Assembly: GCA_910577445.1 (NCBI GenBank)
Contig: CAJTMZ010000043.1
Location: forward strand, 1 to 6,596
Direction: 5' to 3'
DNA: 6,596 nucleotides
Origin: an uncultured Lachnospiraceae bacterium
Lineage (GTDB): Bacteria; Bacillota; Clostridia; Lachnospirales; Lachnospiraceae
The notes under the pieces were generated by a model. It did no database searches. It was not told the origin of the DNA and saw only the letters and a list, made by a program, of their open reading frames with translations. This document shows positions 1 through 5,768 of the stretch, one piece after another. Every line of letters begins with the position of its first letter. Position 1 is the first letter of the stretch. Both the position numbers and the translations under genes were made by a program.

Positions 1-3
1 ATA

Positions 4-30
4 TAAGGAGCGGCTTATGGCCGCTCCTTA
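4..30 (-). terminator. Hairpin downstream of the leftward operon, probable terminator
   Basis: An 11-bp perfect stem (4-14 paired with 20-30) encloses a 5-base loop and is rich in G and C. It begins 8 bases beyond the stop codon of the DUF4091 gene, where an intrinsic terminator is expected. The U-tract that would follow on the minus strand lies mostly outside the window: only the three bases T-A-T are visible. Read on the plus strand, the stem is followed by a sequence without a clear T-run, so termination of leftward transcripts is the better reading. It could be bidirectional if a gene converges from the left. Confidence 0.7.
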
Positions 31-38
31 ATCTATCT

Positions 39-1610
39 TTACCGGGAGGTTTCCCCTTCAATAAGCGTAAGAAGTTTATTTCTTGCCGCAAGCAAATCCT
101 GACCCTTACGGGTATAGGTGCGGAAATCGCGGCAGACGCTTTGGATAAGCGAATCGGTTTTTTCGGGAGACAGGCAAAGCGCCTGAACAAGAAGCTCATA
201 ATCCTCGGCTCCGGCGCGCTGGGCTTCAAAGCGCATGCTTTTAAGGGGCCCCATTTGGCCGGGATACACAATGTGGGCGTCTCCGGCGGGCAGCAGTTCG
301 CCTTTGTGGGGGCAGCAGGCGCTGTGCCAGATGTCGCTGCCGATGTAATAGTTAAAGCCCCAGTGGAGAAATCCTTTAAGCCGGTAGAGGGCGGCCATCC
401 AGAGAATGAGACGGCTCACGGTAAGGGGCAAATCCATGCTTCGGTTCATTATGGGGCCTGCGGGAAAAGCGCAGGTATAAAACCACATTTCTTCGCCGGC
501 CGCTTTCAGGGCTTCGTATTCCTCCTTCCATTTTTCATAGGTATCCTGCTTGGGAACCCAAATGTCAATCGCTCCGCCTAAATTTGTGGTCTCCACGGCC
601 TCAACGACAGGGATTCCGGGGAGAAACTTACGGAATATTCCGGCAAGGATGCGGTAAGTGCCGTCGTTGCAGGTCTGAGGCTCGTCGGCCAGAGACTGGG
701 TCATGCAGCCCTGCCAGCGGTTTTTCCTGATAATTTTTGCCCATTCGGAAAAATAAAGGCGGAGCTGGAGATAGCCTTTGGGCGTGGTAACGCCGGTATC
801 GGCGTCCCATTCGGGATAGTATTCGCTGTCGTCCCAGACCCGCCAGTGGGCGATGGGGCCTCCGCAAAGCCATCTGGCCCCGGCGGCTCTGGCAATCTGT
901 CCGGCGCGCTCTGCCATGGAAAAGTCAAAACCGCAGAGCTGGCCGTTTTGGTAGACGGGTTGTCCGGAAGGCAGGAGTATGTGGGTGCAGCGCATTTCCA
1001 CCTGCGCTTTCACATAGCGGCGGTACAGCCGCCAGTATTCCGGGCTGTTTTTTTCCACGTTATGCTGAGAGGCAAGGCCGTTGTAGTCAAAAAAATTCAG
1101 CATGCCAAGACGGCTGGCGGAAAGAGGCGGCACCAGGGCGGCGCCGACGCGGCATTTTAAGGGGATTTTAGTTTCACGCTCCCCCTCAAGGATACACAGT
1201 TCTCCGGCATAAAAGGCGGGAACGGTATCCGGGCCGGCTTCCACGCACACATAAAGGGCAAGCCTGCCTTTGGGTCGGCGTTCCTTTACGGGAAGCAGAG
1301 CGTCATAGACTTCAAAAGGCGCTTTTCTGGTAACAAAATCCTGACAGCGGCTGTAGTCGGTAGTGGTCATCATCCTGCAGTCGGTATTTTCGTTTACGCC
1401 TACAGGGAGCAGCCAGTAAAGTCTGGTTTCCAGGCCGGCAGCCTCCTGATGCCAGGAAAAGGTAACGCGCAAAGTCCCGGAAGGAACCTCGCCCAGAACC
1501 TGACAGCCGCAGTGGCCGCCTCTTGGCAGGGTAAGCTGCATCAGGGTGTCCCCGCTGTGGGGAGAGTCGGGGTAGAGCCAGTCTGTGTCGGTAAAAACGG
1601 AATATTTCAT
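39..1610 (-). CDS. DUF4091 domain protein, glycoside-hydrolase-like (possibly GH123-related)
   Basis: The 523-residue protein is probably a cytoplasmic glycosidase. No signal peptide or membrane segment is visible, since the N-terminus starts MKYSVFTDTDWLYP. Residues about 1-160 look like a beta-sandwich domain. Residues about 165-430 look like a barrel-type catalytic domain, with an L-A-D-E-P motif at 307-311, G-A-I-D-I-W-V-P at 346-353 and H-W-G-F-N-Y-Y at 416-422. The C-terminal part has the typical DUF4091 signature: the A-G-D-A-H-I-V-Y-P-G stretch at 442-451, then S-M-R-F-E-A-Q-R-A-G-A-E-D-Y-E-L-L at 458-474. DUF4091 proteins include GH123 beta-N-acetylgalactosaminidases, which use an adjacent Asp-Glu pair with substrate assistance; D309-E310 could be that pair. 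The start is supported by GAAAGGA 7 bases upstream. The ATG overlaps the kinase stop in an ATGA arrangement, so it is the last gene of the regulator-kinase operon. The true substrate cannot be read from the sequence, and a non-GH123 member of the superfamily is possible. Confidence 0.85.
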   Translation of the reverse strand: MKYSVFTDTDWLYPDSPHSGDTLMQLTLPRGGHCGCQVLGEVPSGTLRVTFSWHQEAAGLETRLYWLLPVGVNENTDCRMMTTTDYSRCQDFVTRKAPFEVYDALLPVKERRPKGRLALYVCVEAGPDTVPAFYAGELCILEGERETKIPLKCRVGAALVPPLSASRLGMLNFFDYNGLASQHNVEKNSPEYWRLYRRYVKAQVEMRCTHILLPSGQPVYQNGQLCGFDFSMAERAGQIARAAGARWLCGGPIAHWRVWDDSEYYPEWDADTGVTTPKGYLQLRLYFSEWAKIIRKNRWQGCMTQSLADEPQTCNDGTYRILAGIFRKFLPGIPVVEAVETTNLGGAIDIWVPKQDTYEKWKEEYEALKAAGEEMWFYTCAFPAGPIMNRSMDLPLTVSRLILWMAALYRLKGFLHWGFNYYIGSDIWHSACCPHKGELLPAGDAHIVYPGQMGPLKSMRFEAQRAGAEDYELLVQALCLSPEKTDSLIQSVCRDFRTYTRKGQDLLAARNKLLTLIEGETSR

Positions 1611-3490
1611 AATGATGTCCTTTCAGGTTTCGTTCCGCCCTCGAACGCCGGGGTATCGTCCGGGGTGACGGCGGGAATTAATATGGTAACAGTGGTGCCT
1701 TTTCCAGGCGTGCTTATGCATGAGAGACCGTAGGGTTTTCCATAGGCAATCCGAAGACGCTCGCAGATATTGCGCACGCCGTATCCTCCGGAGGCGTCGT
1801 CCGTATACCGGGACTTTACATGCGCGTCCCCGGGCATCTCCTCCGTGTCTTTGCGGGGAGCCGGGGAAAAATTCATCCGCAGGGTTTCCTCGTCCATGCC
1901 CACGCCGTCGTCCTCAATGGTGATGGTCACGCGCTTTTTGCTGCGGGCGGTGGCCACCCTGAGACGGCCCTTCTTGGAAGGCTTTTCAAGGATGCCGTGG
2001 ATAATTGCGTTTTCTATCAGCGGCTGTAAGGTGATTTTGACAATCAGGCATTTGCCGGCCGATTCGTCCAGACGCCAGTCAACCTGCACTCTGTTTTCAA
2101 AACGCATATTCTGGATGTCTGTGTAAAGCTGCGCGTGCCGTATTTCATCGGCCAGCGGGATACGGTCGTTCCCGCCGCTTAAGGAAATCCGGTAAAACCG
2201 TCCCAGGGCTTTTACCATTCGGCTTATTTCCGGAACGTTGCGGGAGATGGCGGTGCAGTTGATTAAATCCAGCGAATTATAAAGGAAATGGGGATTAATC
2301 TGGGCCTGAAGGGCTTTCAGCTCCAGATTTTTAATCTGCTGTCCGTACAGGACTTTTTCCTCCATCAGTCCGTCGATGCGGTTCATCATCTGGTTAAAAT
2401 TTCCCATTAGCTGAGAGATTTCGTCATTTCCGGAAAGCGCCATCCTCACGTCAACGTCTCCCTGTTCCACCCGCCGCATGGTCTGGGCCAGAAGGAAAAT
2501 CCGGTTCAGCGTGGATTTGCTTAAGGCGACGGCAAGCAGGTAGGCGGCTACGCCGAGAATGGCCACGATTATCAGCATTTCAGACCGCAGTTCGTGGCTC
2601 AGGCGGAAAATATCGTTAAAGGGAAGGAGGGATACCATGCGCCAGCCCTCCATGGAAAGGGCGCGGCACTGGACGTAATAATCCTCTCCTTCTATCTGCA
2701 CCGGCTCCCATACGCCGGTATCGGAGGCGGGCAGAAGGCCGGCAAGAGCCCCGAAGGACTTTGGGGCCGGACTGCCGGAGGAATGGTATAAAATCTCGTT
2801 TTCCCGCAGAAGCAGCAGGATGCCGTTTTCGGTGACGGAGGTGTTTTCCGCGAGGCTGACAACATGTCTGGCGTCGATATCCGCGCGCAGAACGGCAAGG
2901 GGCGTTCTGACGCTGCGGGGGTTATAAATGACCTGCATGGAGGAAAACCACTCCCTCTCGCCCTCCGGCTGGTCCGCGAAATCGGGCGGGGCAAACCAGG
3001 TTCTTCCGTTTTGGGCGGAAAGGGCGGTGTACCAGTTGCTGCCGGAGACTTCCCGGAGCTGGACGATGCTGTTCTGACCGGAGGCGTAGAGGTAATCGTT
3101 GTCGGCGTACAGGCGGATGCGCTGGAGGCCGGAGAGATTACATAAATACGCAAAGGTAAGGGCGAGCTGGTCGGAATCCTCAAGCCGGCTGATATAGGTA
3201 TAGTCTTCAGGCGCGTTGGAGGCCATGTCGTAGACGATGGGGTCCATTACGAGAATGTCGAGCACCTCGTCCAGCTTTCTGAAGGTCTGCTGCAGGGAGA
3301 GGAAAGTATCGTCAAAGGCGTTCTGGGCGGCGGTCAGAGTCTGCTTTTGCATGACGCCGCGCACCCGCAGACAGGCATATACGGTAAAAAAGCCGAGAGG
3401 AAGCACTACCAGCAGAAAATATATGCACAGGAGTTTGGTTTTCAGGCTGCTCGTTTCCGCGCGGCGAAAAAAGCCGGACTTAAATTTCAT
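1607..3490 (-). CDS. YesM/LytS-type sensor histidine kinase (HPK7)
   Basis: This is a 627-residue membrane sensor kinase. A short cytoplasmic N-terminus is followed by membrane helix 1 (about 19-41), an extracytoplasmic sensor of about 260 residues (42-303, probably a Cache-type fold), membrane helix 2 (about 304-323), a HAMP domain (about 324-378), the His_kinase segment and a C-terminal ATPase domain. The phosphoacceptor motif Q-I-N-P-H-F-L-Y-N-S-L places the histidine at 401. The N-box is L-Q-P-L-I-E-N-A at 488-495, the G1 box D-D-G-V-G-M at 527-532 and the G2 box G-G-Y-G-V-R-N at 568-574. The HAMP first helix lacks the usual proline. The stretch between the G1 and G2 boxes (533-567) is polar and somewhat long. 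The start ATG lies inside the end of the response regulator gene (11-base overlap), preceded by AGGGAG about 10 bases upstream. The adjacent regulator is its obvious partner. The ligand is unknown; carbohydrate or a sugar-loaded binding protein is likely from the permease neighbours. Confidence 0.95.
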   Translation of the reverse strand: MKFKSGFFRRAETSSLKTKLLCIYFLLVVLPLGFFTVYACLRVRGVMQKQTLTAAQNAFDDTFLSLQQTFRKLDEVLDILVMDPIVYDMASNAPEDYTYISRLEDSDQLALTFAYLCNLSGLQRIRLYADNDYLYASGQNSIVQLREVSGSNWYTALSAQNGRTWFAPPDFADQPEGEREWFSSMQVIYNPRSVRTPLAVLRADIDARHVVSLAENTSVTENGILLLLRENEILYHSSGSPAPKSFGALAGLLPASDTGVWEPVQIEGEDYYVQCRALSMEGWRMVSLLPFNDIFRLSHELRSEMLIIVAILGVAAYLLAVALSKSTLNRIFLLAQTMRRVEQGDVDVRMALSGNDEISQLMGNFNQMMNRIDGLMEEKVLYGQQIKNLELKALQAQINPHFLYNSLDLINCTAISRNVPEISRMVKALGRFYRISLSGGNDRIPLADEIRHAQLYTDIQNMRFENRVQVDWRLDESAGKCLIVKITLQPLIENAIIHGILEKPSKKGRLRVATARSKKRVTITIEDDGVGMDEETLRMNFSPAPRKDTEEMPGDAHVKSRYTDDASGGYGVRNICERLRIAYGKPYGLSCISTPGKGTTVTILIPAVTPDDTPAFEGGTKPERTSL

Positions 3491-4586
3491 TTCGGTGTCT
3501 CTCCCTGTATTCCTTGGGTGAAAGTCCGGTTTCCCGGGTAAACAGTTTCGTAAAATATTTGCCGTCGGCGTAACCTACGGACCGGGCGACCTCATAAAGC
3601 TTTTTGCCGGAACCGGCAAGCAGTTCCTTCGCATGCATGACGCGGAGCTGGGTAAGCCGCTGGTTGATGGTTTTACTACAGCTTTTTTTGTAGGCGGCGC
3701 ACAGGTAAGTATAAGTAAAACCAAGCTCCCGGGCCATATCCTGAACGGTCAGGCCGCAGTCCGTATAATTTTGTTCCAGATACCGCTCCACCCGGGAGAC
3801 AATGTCTGTATCCCCATCGGCGAAAGCGGAGAAATATTCCCCGGAAAGGGAAAACAGAATATCCCATAGCTTCGCCAGCGTATCCTGCCCGGCCGCCGTG
3901 TAAAGGTAGTAGTCGGCGTTCTGGGTGATGGCGGTGATATTGCAGTTTTCGGCGGCGTTTAAAAACACATAAACAATCTGGCGGTAAAAATGACGGAGAT
4001 AAGAGGGCTCTGTTCCCTCGCACCGGCGAATTTCCCAGTAAAATTTATGCAGAAGATTTACAGTCTCCGTTTCCCGGCGGCGTCTTACAGAATCGGAAAG
4101 CTCGTCAAGCTCCGCCTGGCTGTATTGGAAAATTTTGCTGCCAAGAGGCGTATCCGGCCTGCACTCCCCATGGAAAAACAGCTTTCGCTCATCTTCCTGA
4201 TTGTCCGATTTTTGAATATCCCTTATCACATCCCGCAGGGCCTGCTCCACTTCCTCCAAATCAATGGGCTTTTCCACATAACTGGCAGCTTTCAGTTTGA
4301 TGGCGCCCTTTAAGTATTCTTTATCCGAGTAGCCGCTCAGAAAAATAAACTGGCATGCGGGATGAAACTCACGGATGGCGGCAGCCATTGGAAGGCCGTA
4401 CATCCGCGGCATTTTGATGTCGCTGATTACGATATCGGGATGGCTGCTGCGCGCCGTATCTATGGCCTCGACGCCGTCAGAGGCCTGTAAGACCCTGGTT
4501 ATCCCCAGCTCCTCCCAGGGAAGATGGTCGCACAGCACTTTTCTTGGCATGGACTCGTCGTCAACAATCAATACGGTAAAATTCAT
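3480..4586 (-). CDS. YesN-type response regulator with AraC-family DNA-binding domain
   Basis: This 368-residue transcription regulator is the partner of the downstream kinase. The receiver domain (about 2-122) has the acidic pair D9-D10, phosphoacceptor D56 in I-V-I-S-D-I-K-M-P, S84 in L-S-G-Y-S and K106 in E-K-P-I, so all catalytic positions are present. A middle linker region (about 125-260), predicted helical, is typical of YesN proteins. The C-terminal AraC-type double helix-turn-helix spans about 266-365; its second half has the family pattern V-A-R-S-V-G-Y-A-D-G-K-Y-F-T-K-L-F and ends in G-L-S-P-K-E-Y-R. The start at 4586 was chosen because AAGGGGG sits 7 bases upstream. A longer in-frame reading from a TTG at 4622 would begin inside the -10 box of the likely promoter and is rejected. 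It is the first gene of the leftward operon and overlaps the kinase by 11 bases. It probably activates the divergent permease operon and possibly its own; the sequence does not show direct proof. Confidence 0.95.
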   Translation of the reverse strand: MNFTVLIVDDESMPRKVLCDHLPWEELGITRVLQASDGVEAIDTARSSHPDIVISDIKMPRMYGLPMAAAIREFHPACQFIFLSGYSDKEYLKGAIKLKAASYVEKPIDLEEVEQALRDVIRDIQKSDNQEDERKLFFHGECRPDTPLGSKIFQYSQAELDELSDSVRRRRETETVNLLHKFYWEIRRCEGTEPSYLRHFYRQIVYVFLNAAENCNITAITQNADYYLYTAAGQDTLAKLWDILFSLSGEYFSAFADGDTDIVSRVERYLEQNYTDCGLTVQDMARELGFTYTYLCAAYKKSCSKTINQRLTQLRVMHAKELLAGSGKKLYEVARSVGYADGKYFTKLFTRETGLSPKEYRERHRNEI

Positions 4587-4593
4587 CAACATT

Positions 4594-4600
4594 CCCCCTT
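4594..4600 (-). promoter_or_regulatory. Ribosome binding site of the response regulator gene
   Basis: On the minus strand this reads AAGGGGG, with a 7-base spacer to the ATG at 4586. It decides the start of the regulator in favour of the shorter reading, because the upstream alternative TTG has no comparable site and lies in the promoter. Confidence 0.75.
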
Positions 4601-4621
4601 GAAAATCTGCTTCATATGTCA

Positions 4622-4650
4622 ATGATATACAAAAACAAAAAACTTTTCAA
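4622..4650 (-). promoter_or_regulatory. Sigma-A-type promoter of the regulator-kinase-DUF4091 operon
   Basis: On the minus strand, TTGAAA (4645-4650) and TATCAT (4622-4627) are separated by exactly 17 bases. Each hexamer matches the sigma-A consensus at 5 of 6 positions, and the spacer is T-rich. Transcription would start near 4615, leaving a leader of about 28 bases that just contains the ribosome binding site. A weaker alternative, TTGCAC with a 17-base spacer to TAAATT, lies a little further upstream and overlaps this promoter. The good match suggests appreciable basal expression of the sensing system. Confidence 0.75.
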
Positions 4651-4671
4651 TTTAAAAATAATAATATTCAT

Positions 4672-4702
4672 GTGCAAAATGGCAAACAACATAATTTTGT
4701 AC
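4672..4702. promoter_or_regulatory. Candidate operator: 31-bp inverted repeat between the divergent promoters
   Basis: Two 9-base arms, GTGCAAAAT (4672-4680) and ATTTTGTAC (4694-4702), are inverted copies with one mismatch and a 13-base spacer. The centre (about 4687) lies roughly 72 bases upstream of both inferred transcription starts, a position usual for activator sites. Binding by the YesN-type regulator is an inference only. AraC-family proteins often prefer direct repeats, so another regulator is possible. Confidence 0.4.
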
Positions 4703-4716
4703 CCTTTTCGAAAATT

Positions 4717-4735
4717 CGTCCCATTGTATTGGACG
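4717..4735. promoter_or_regulatory. Candidate operator: 19-bp pseudo-palindrome over the permease -35 region
   Basis: The arms CGTCC (4717-4721) and GGACG (4731-4735) are perfect inverted copies. Further inward pairs bring the symmetry to 7 of 9 pairs around a central G at 4726. The dyad covers the proposed -35 hexamer TTGTAT (4724-4729), so a bound protein would block or recruit polymerase there. The odd-length centre does not match the CG-centred sites typical of LacI/CcpA proteins. Function is inferred from position and symmetry alone. Confidence 0.35.
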
Positions 4736-4753
4736 GAAGGGGTCTGTTAAGAT
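4724..4753 (+). promoter_or_regulatory. Probable promoter of the permease operon (weak -35, extended -10)
   Basis: TTGTAT (4724-4729) is followed after 18 bases by TAAGAT (4748-4753), which is preceded by TG one base upstream, giving an extended -10 element. The -35 matches the consensus at only 3 of 6 positions, as is common for activator-dependent promoters. Transcription would begin near 4760, leaving a leader of about 50 bases. An alternative pairing of TTGGAC (4729-4734) with GATAAA (4751-4756) cannot be excluded. Confidence 0.45.
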
Positions 4754-4783
4754 AAAACTGCAAAGACGCACCGGGAAATTGTA

Positions 4784-4803
4784 AAAAGGAGGGCAAAAGG
4801 AGG
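4784..4803 (+). promoter_or_regulatory. Ribosome binding site of the first permease, with a tandem copy upstream
   Basis: AAGGAGG at 4797-4803 has a 7-base spacer to the ATG at 4811 and is nearly fully complementary to the 16S rRNA tail. The motif AAAAGGAGG occurs twice, at 4784-4792 and 4795-4803. The first copy is too far from the start codon to act alone and no other start codon follows it closely. Confidence 0.8.
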
Positions 4804-4810
4804 AAAACTT

Positions 4811-5737
4811 ATGCAAAGCAGAAAACATCCGTTTTTATATGATTTGCGCCACAACAAGACCAAGTGGCTGATGCTTCTTCCGGCGGCGGTCGTGGTGATT
4901 TTAATGTGTTACATTCCAATGGGAGGGATTGTCCTTGCCTTTAAGAAATACAACTACCATGACGGCGTTTTCGGAAGTCCGTGGGCAGGGCTGGAGAACT
5001 TCCAGTATTTTTTCAAGTCGGGTAAAGCCTGGCTCACCACAAGAAACACCATTCTCTATAATATCGCGTTTCTGTGCGTGAACACTTTTCTGCAGATTAC
5101 ATGCGCCGTTTTACTGAGCGAGCTTGCGGGAAAGGCATTTAAGCGCGTTACCCAGTCGGTGATGTTTCTGCCGTACTTCATTTCCTGGGTAGTAGTGGGA
5201 GCCTTTGTTTATAATTTGTTTAATTATGAATTTGGGGCGGTCAATTCATTCCTTAAGAGCGTGGGAATGGAGCCTGTGGATGTCTATTCCAACAAAAACG
5301 CATGGCCCGTGATTTTGATTGTAGTCAGCGCTTTTAAAAACGTAGGATACGGCACGGTCATGTATCTGGCAAGCATTGTCAACATAGACGGGGAAATGTT
5401 TGAGGCAGCCGATTTGGACGGCGCTACCATGTGGCAGAAAATACGCTACATCACGCTGCCATGTATACGGCCTACGGTGGTGATTCTGTTCCTGCTTGCA
5501 ATCGGGACGATTATGAAAGGAGACTTTCAGATGTTCTGGCAGGTAACGGGAAACAATCCCATGGTATTGGATGTGACGGACGTTATCGACACCTATGTGA
5601 CCCGCTCACTGATGACGCTGCAGGAATTTGGAATGACCAGCGCGGCAGGGCTTTACCAGTCGGGAATTTCCTTTGTGCTGGTTCTGGCGGCTAACTATAT
5701 TGTGAAAAAAGTGGAACCCGATTACGCGCTGTTCTGA
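4811..5737 (+). CDS. ABC transporter permease, LplB-type (carbohydrate uptake)
   Basis: The 308-residue integral membrane protein forms one half of the channel of a carbohydrate importer (CUT1-like, LplB branch). Six membrane helices are visible at about 18-44, 78-105, 115-137, 165-190, 222-240 and 280-298. The N-terminal segment K-W-L-M-L-L-P-A-A followed by Y-I-P-M-G-G-I-V-L-A-F is typical of LplB proteins. The cytoplasmic EAA loop, which contacts the ATPase, begins E-A-A-D-L-D-G-A at 198-205 and continues to I-T-L-P-C-I-R-P at 214-221. The C-terminus ending V-E-P-D-Y-A-L-F also fits the family. The length is normal and the frame intact. It is the first gene of the rightward operon, 31 bases before the second permease, with which it should pair. 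The substrate is not readable; this branch often imports plant or host oligosaccharides. No ATPase gene is adjacent, as is usual for systems that share an MsmX-like ATPase. Confidence 0.93.
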   Translation: MQSRKHPFLYDLRHNKTKWLMLLPAAVVVILMCYIPMGGIVLAFKKYNYHDGVFGSPWAGLENFQYFFKSGKAWLTTRNTILYNIAFLCVNTFLQITCAVLLSELAGKAFKRVTQSVMFLPYFISWVVVGAFVYNLFNYEFGAVNSFLKSVGMEPVDVYSNKNAWPVILIVVSAFKNVGYGTVMYLASIVNIDGEMFEAADLDGATMWQKIRYITLPCIRPTVVILFLLAIGTIMKGDFQMFWQVTGNNPMVLDVTDVIDTYVTRSLMTLQEFGMTSAAGLYQSGISFVLVLAANYIVKKVEPDYALF

Positions 5738-5753
5738 CAACGGACAGGAGAAA

Positions 5754-5760
5754 AAGGAGG
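5754..5760 (+). promoter_or_regulatory. Ribosome binding site of the second permease
   Basis: AAGGAGG with an 8-base spacer to the ATG at 5769. It lies in the 31-base gap after the first permease stop, which holds no promoter or terminator, so the two permease genes are cotranscribed. Confidence 0.85.
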
Positions 5761-5768
5761 CGTTATTT

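Noticed and set aside
846..1160. Open frames on the plus strand opposite the DUF4091 gene and others opposite the kinase and regulator
   Set aside because: Each lies within a gene with strong family signatures on the other strand, and none shows a domain or a convincing ribosome binding site.
4674..4686. Short direct repeat GCAAA spaced by 8 bases as an AraC-type half-site pair
   Set aside because: Five bases in an A-rich region is too little to separate from chance, and AraC-type half-sites are usually about 10-11 or 20-21 bases apart.
4751..4772. Possible CcpA catabolite-repression site near the permease leader
   Set aside because: The sequence around TGCAAAGACGC needs an extra base to fit the cre consensus and lacks symmetry.
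5738..5768. Possible internal promoter or attenuator between the two permeases
   Set aside because: The 31-base gap holds only a ribosome binding site; no hairpin or promoter hexamers are seen.
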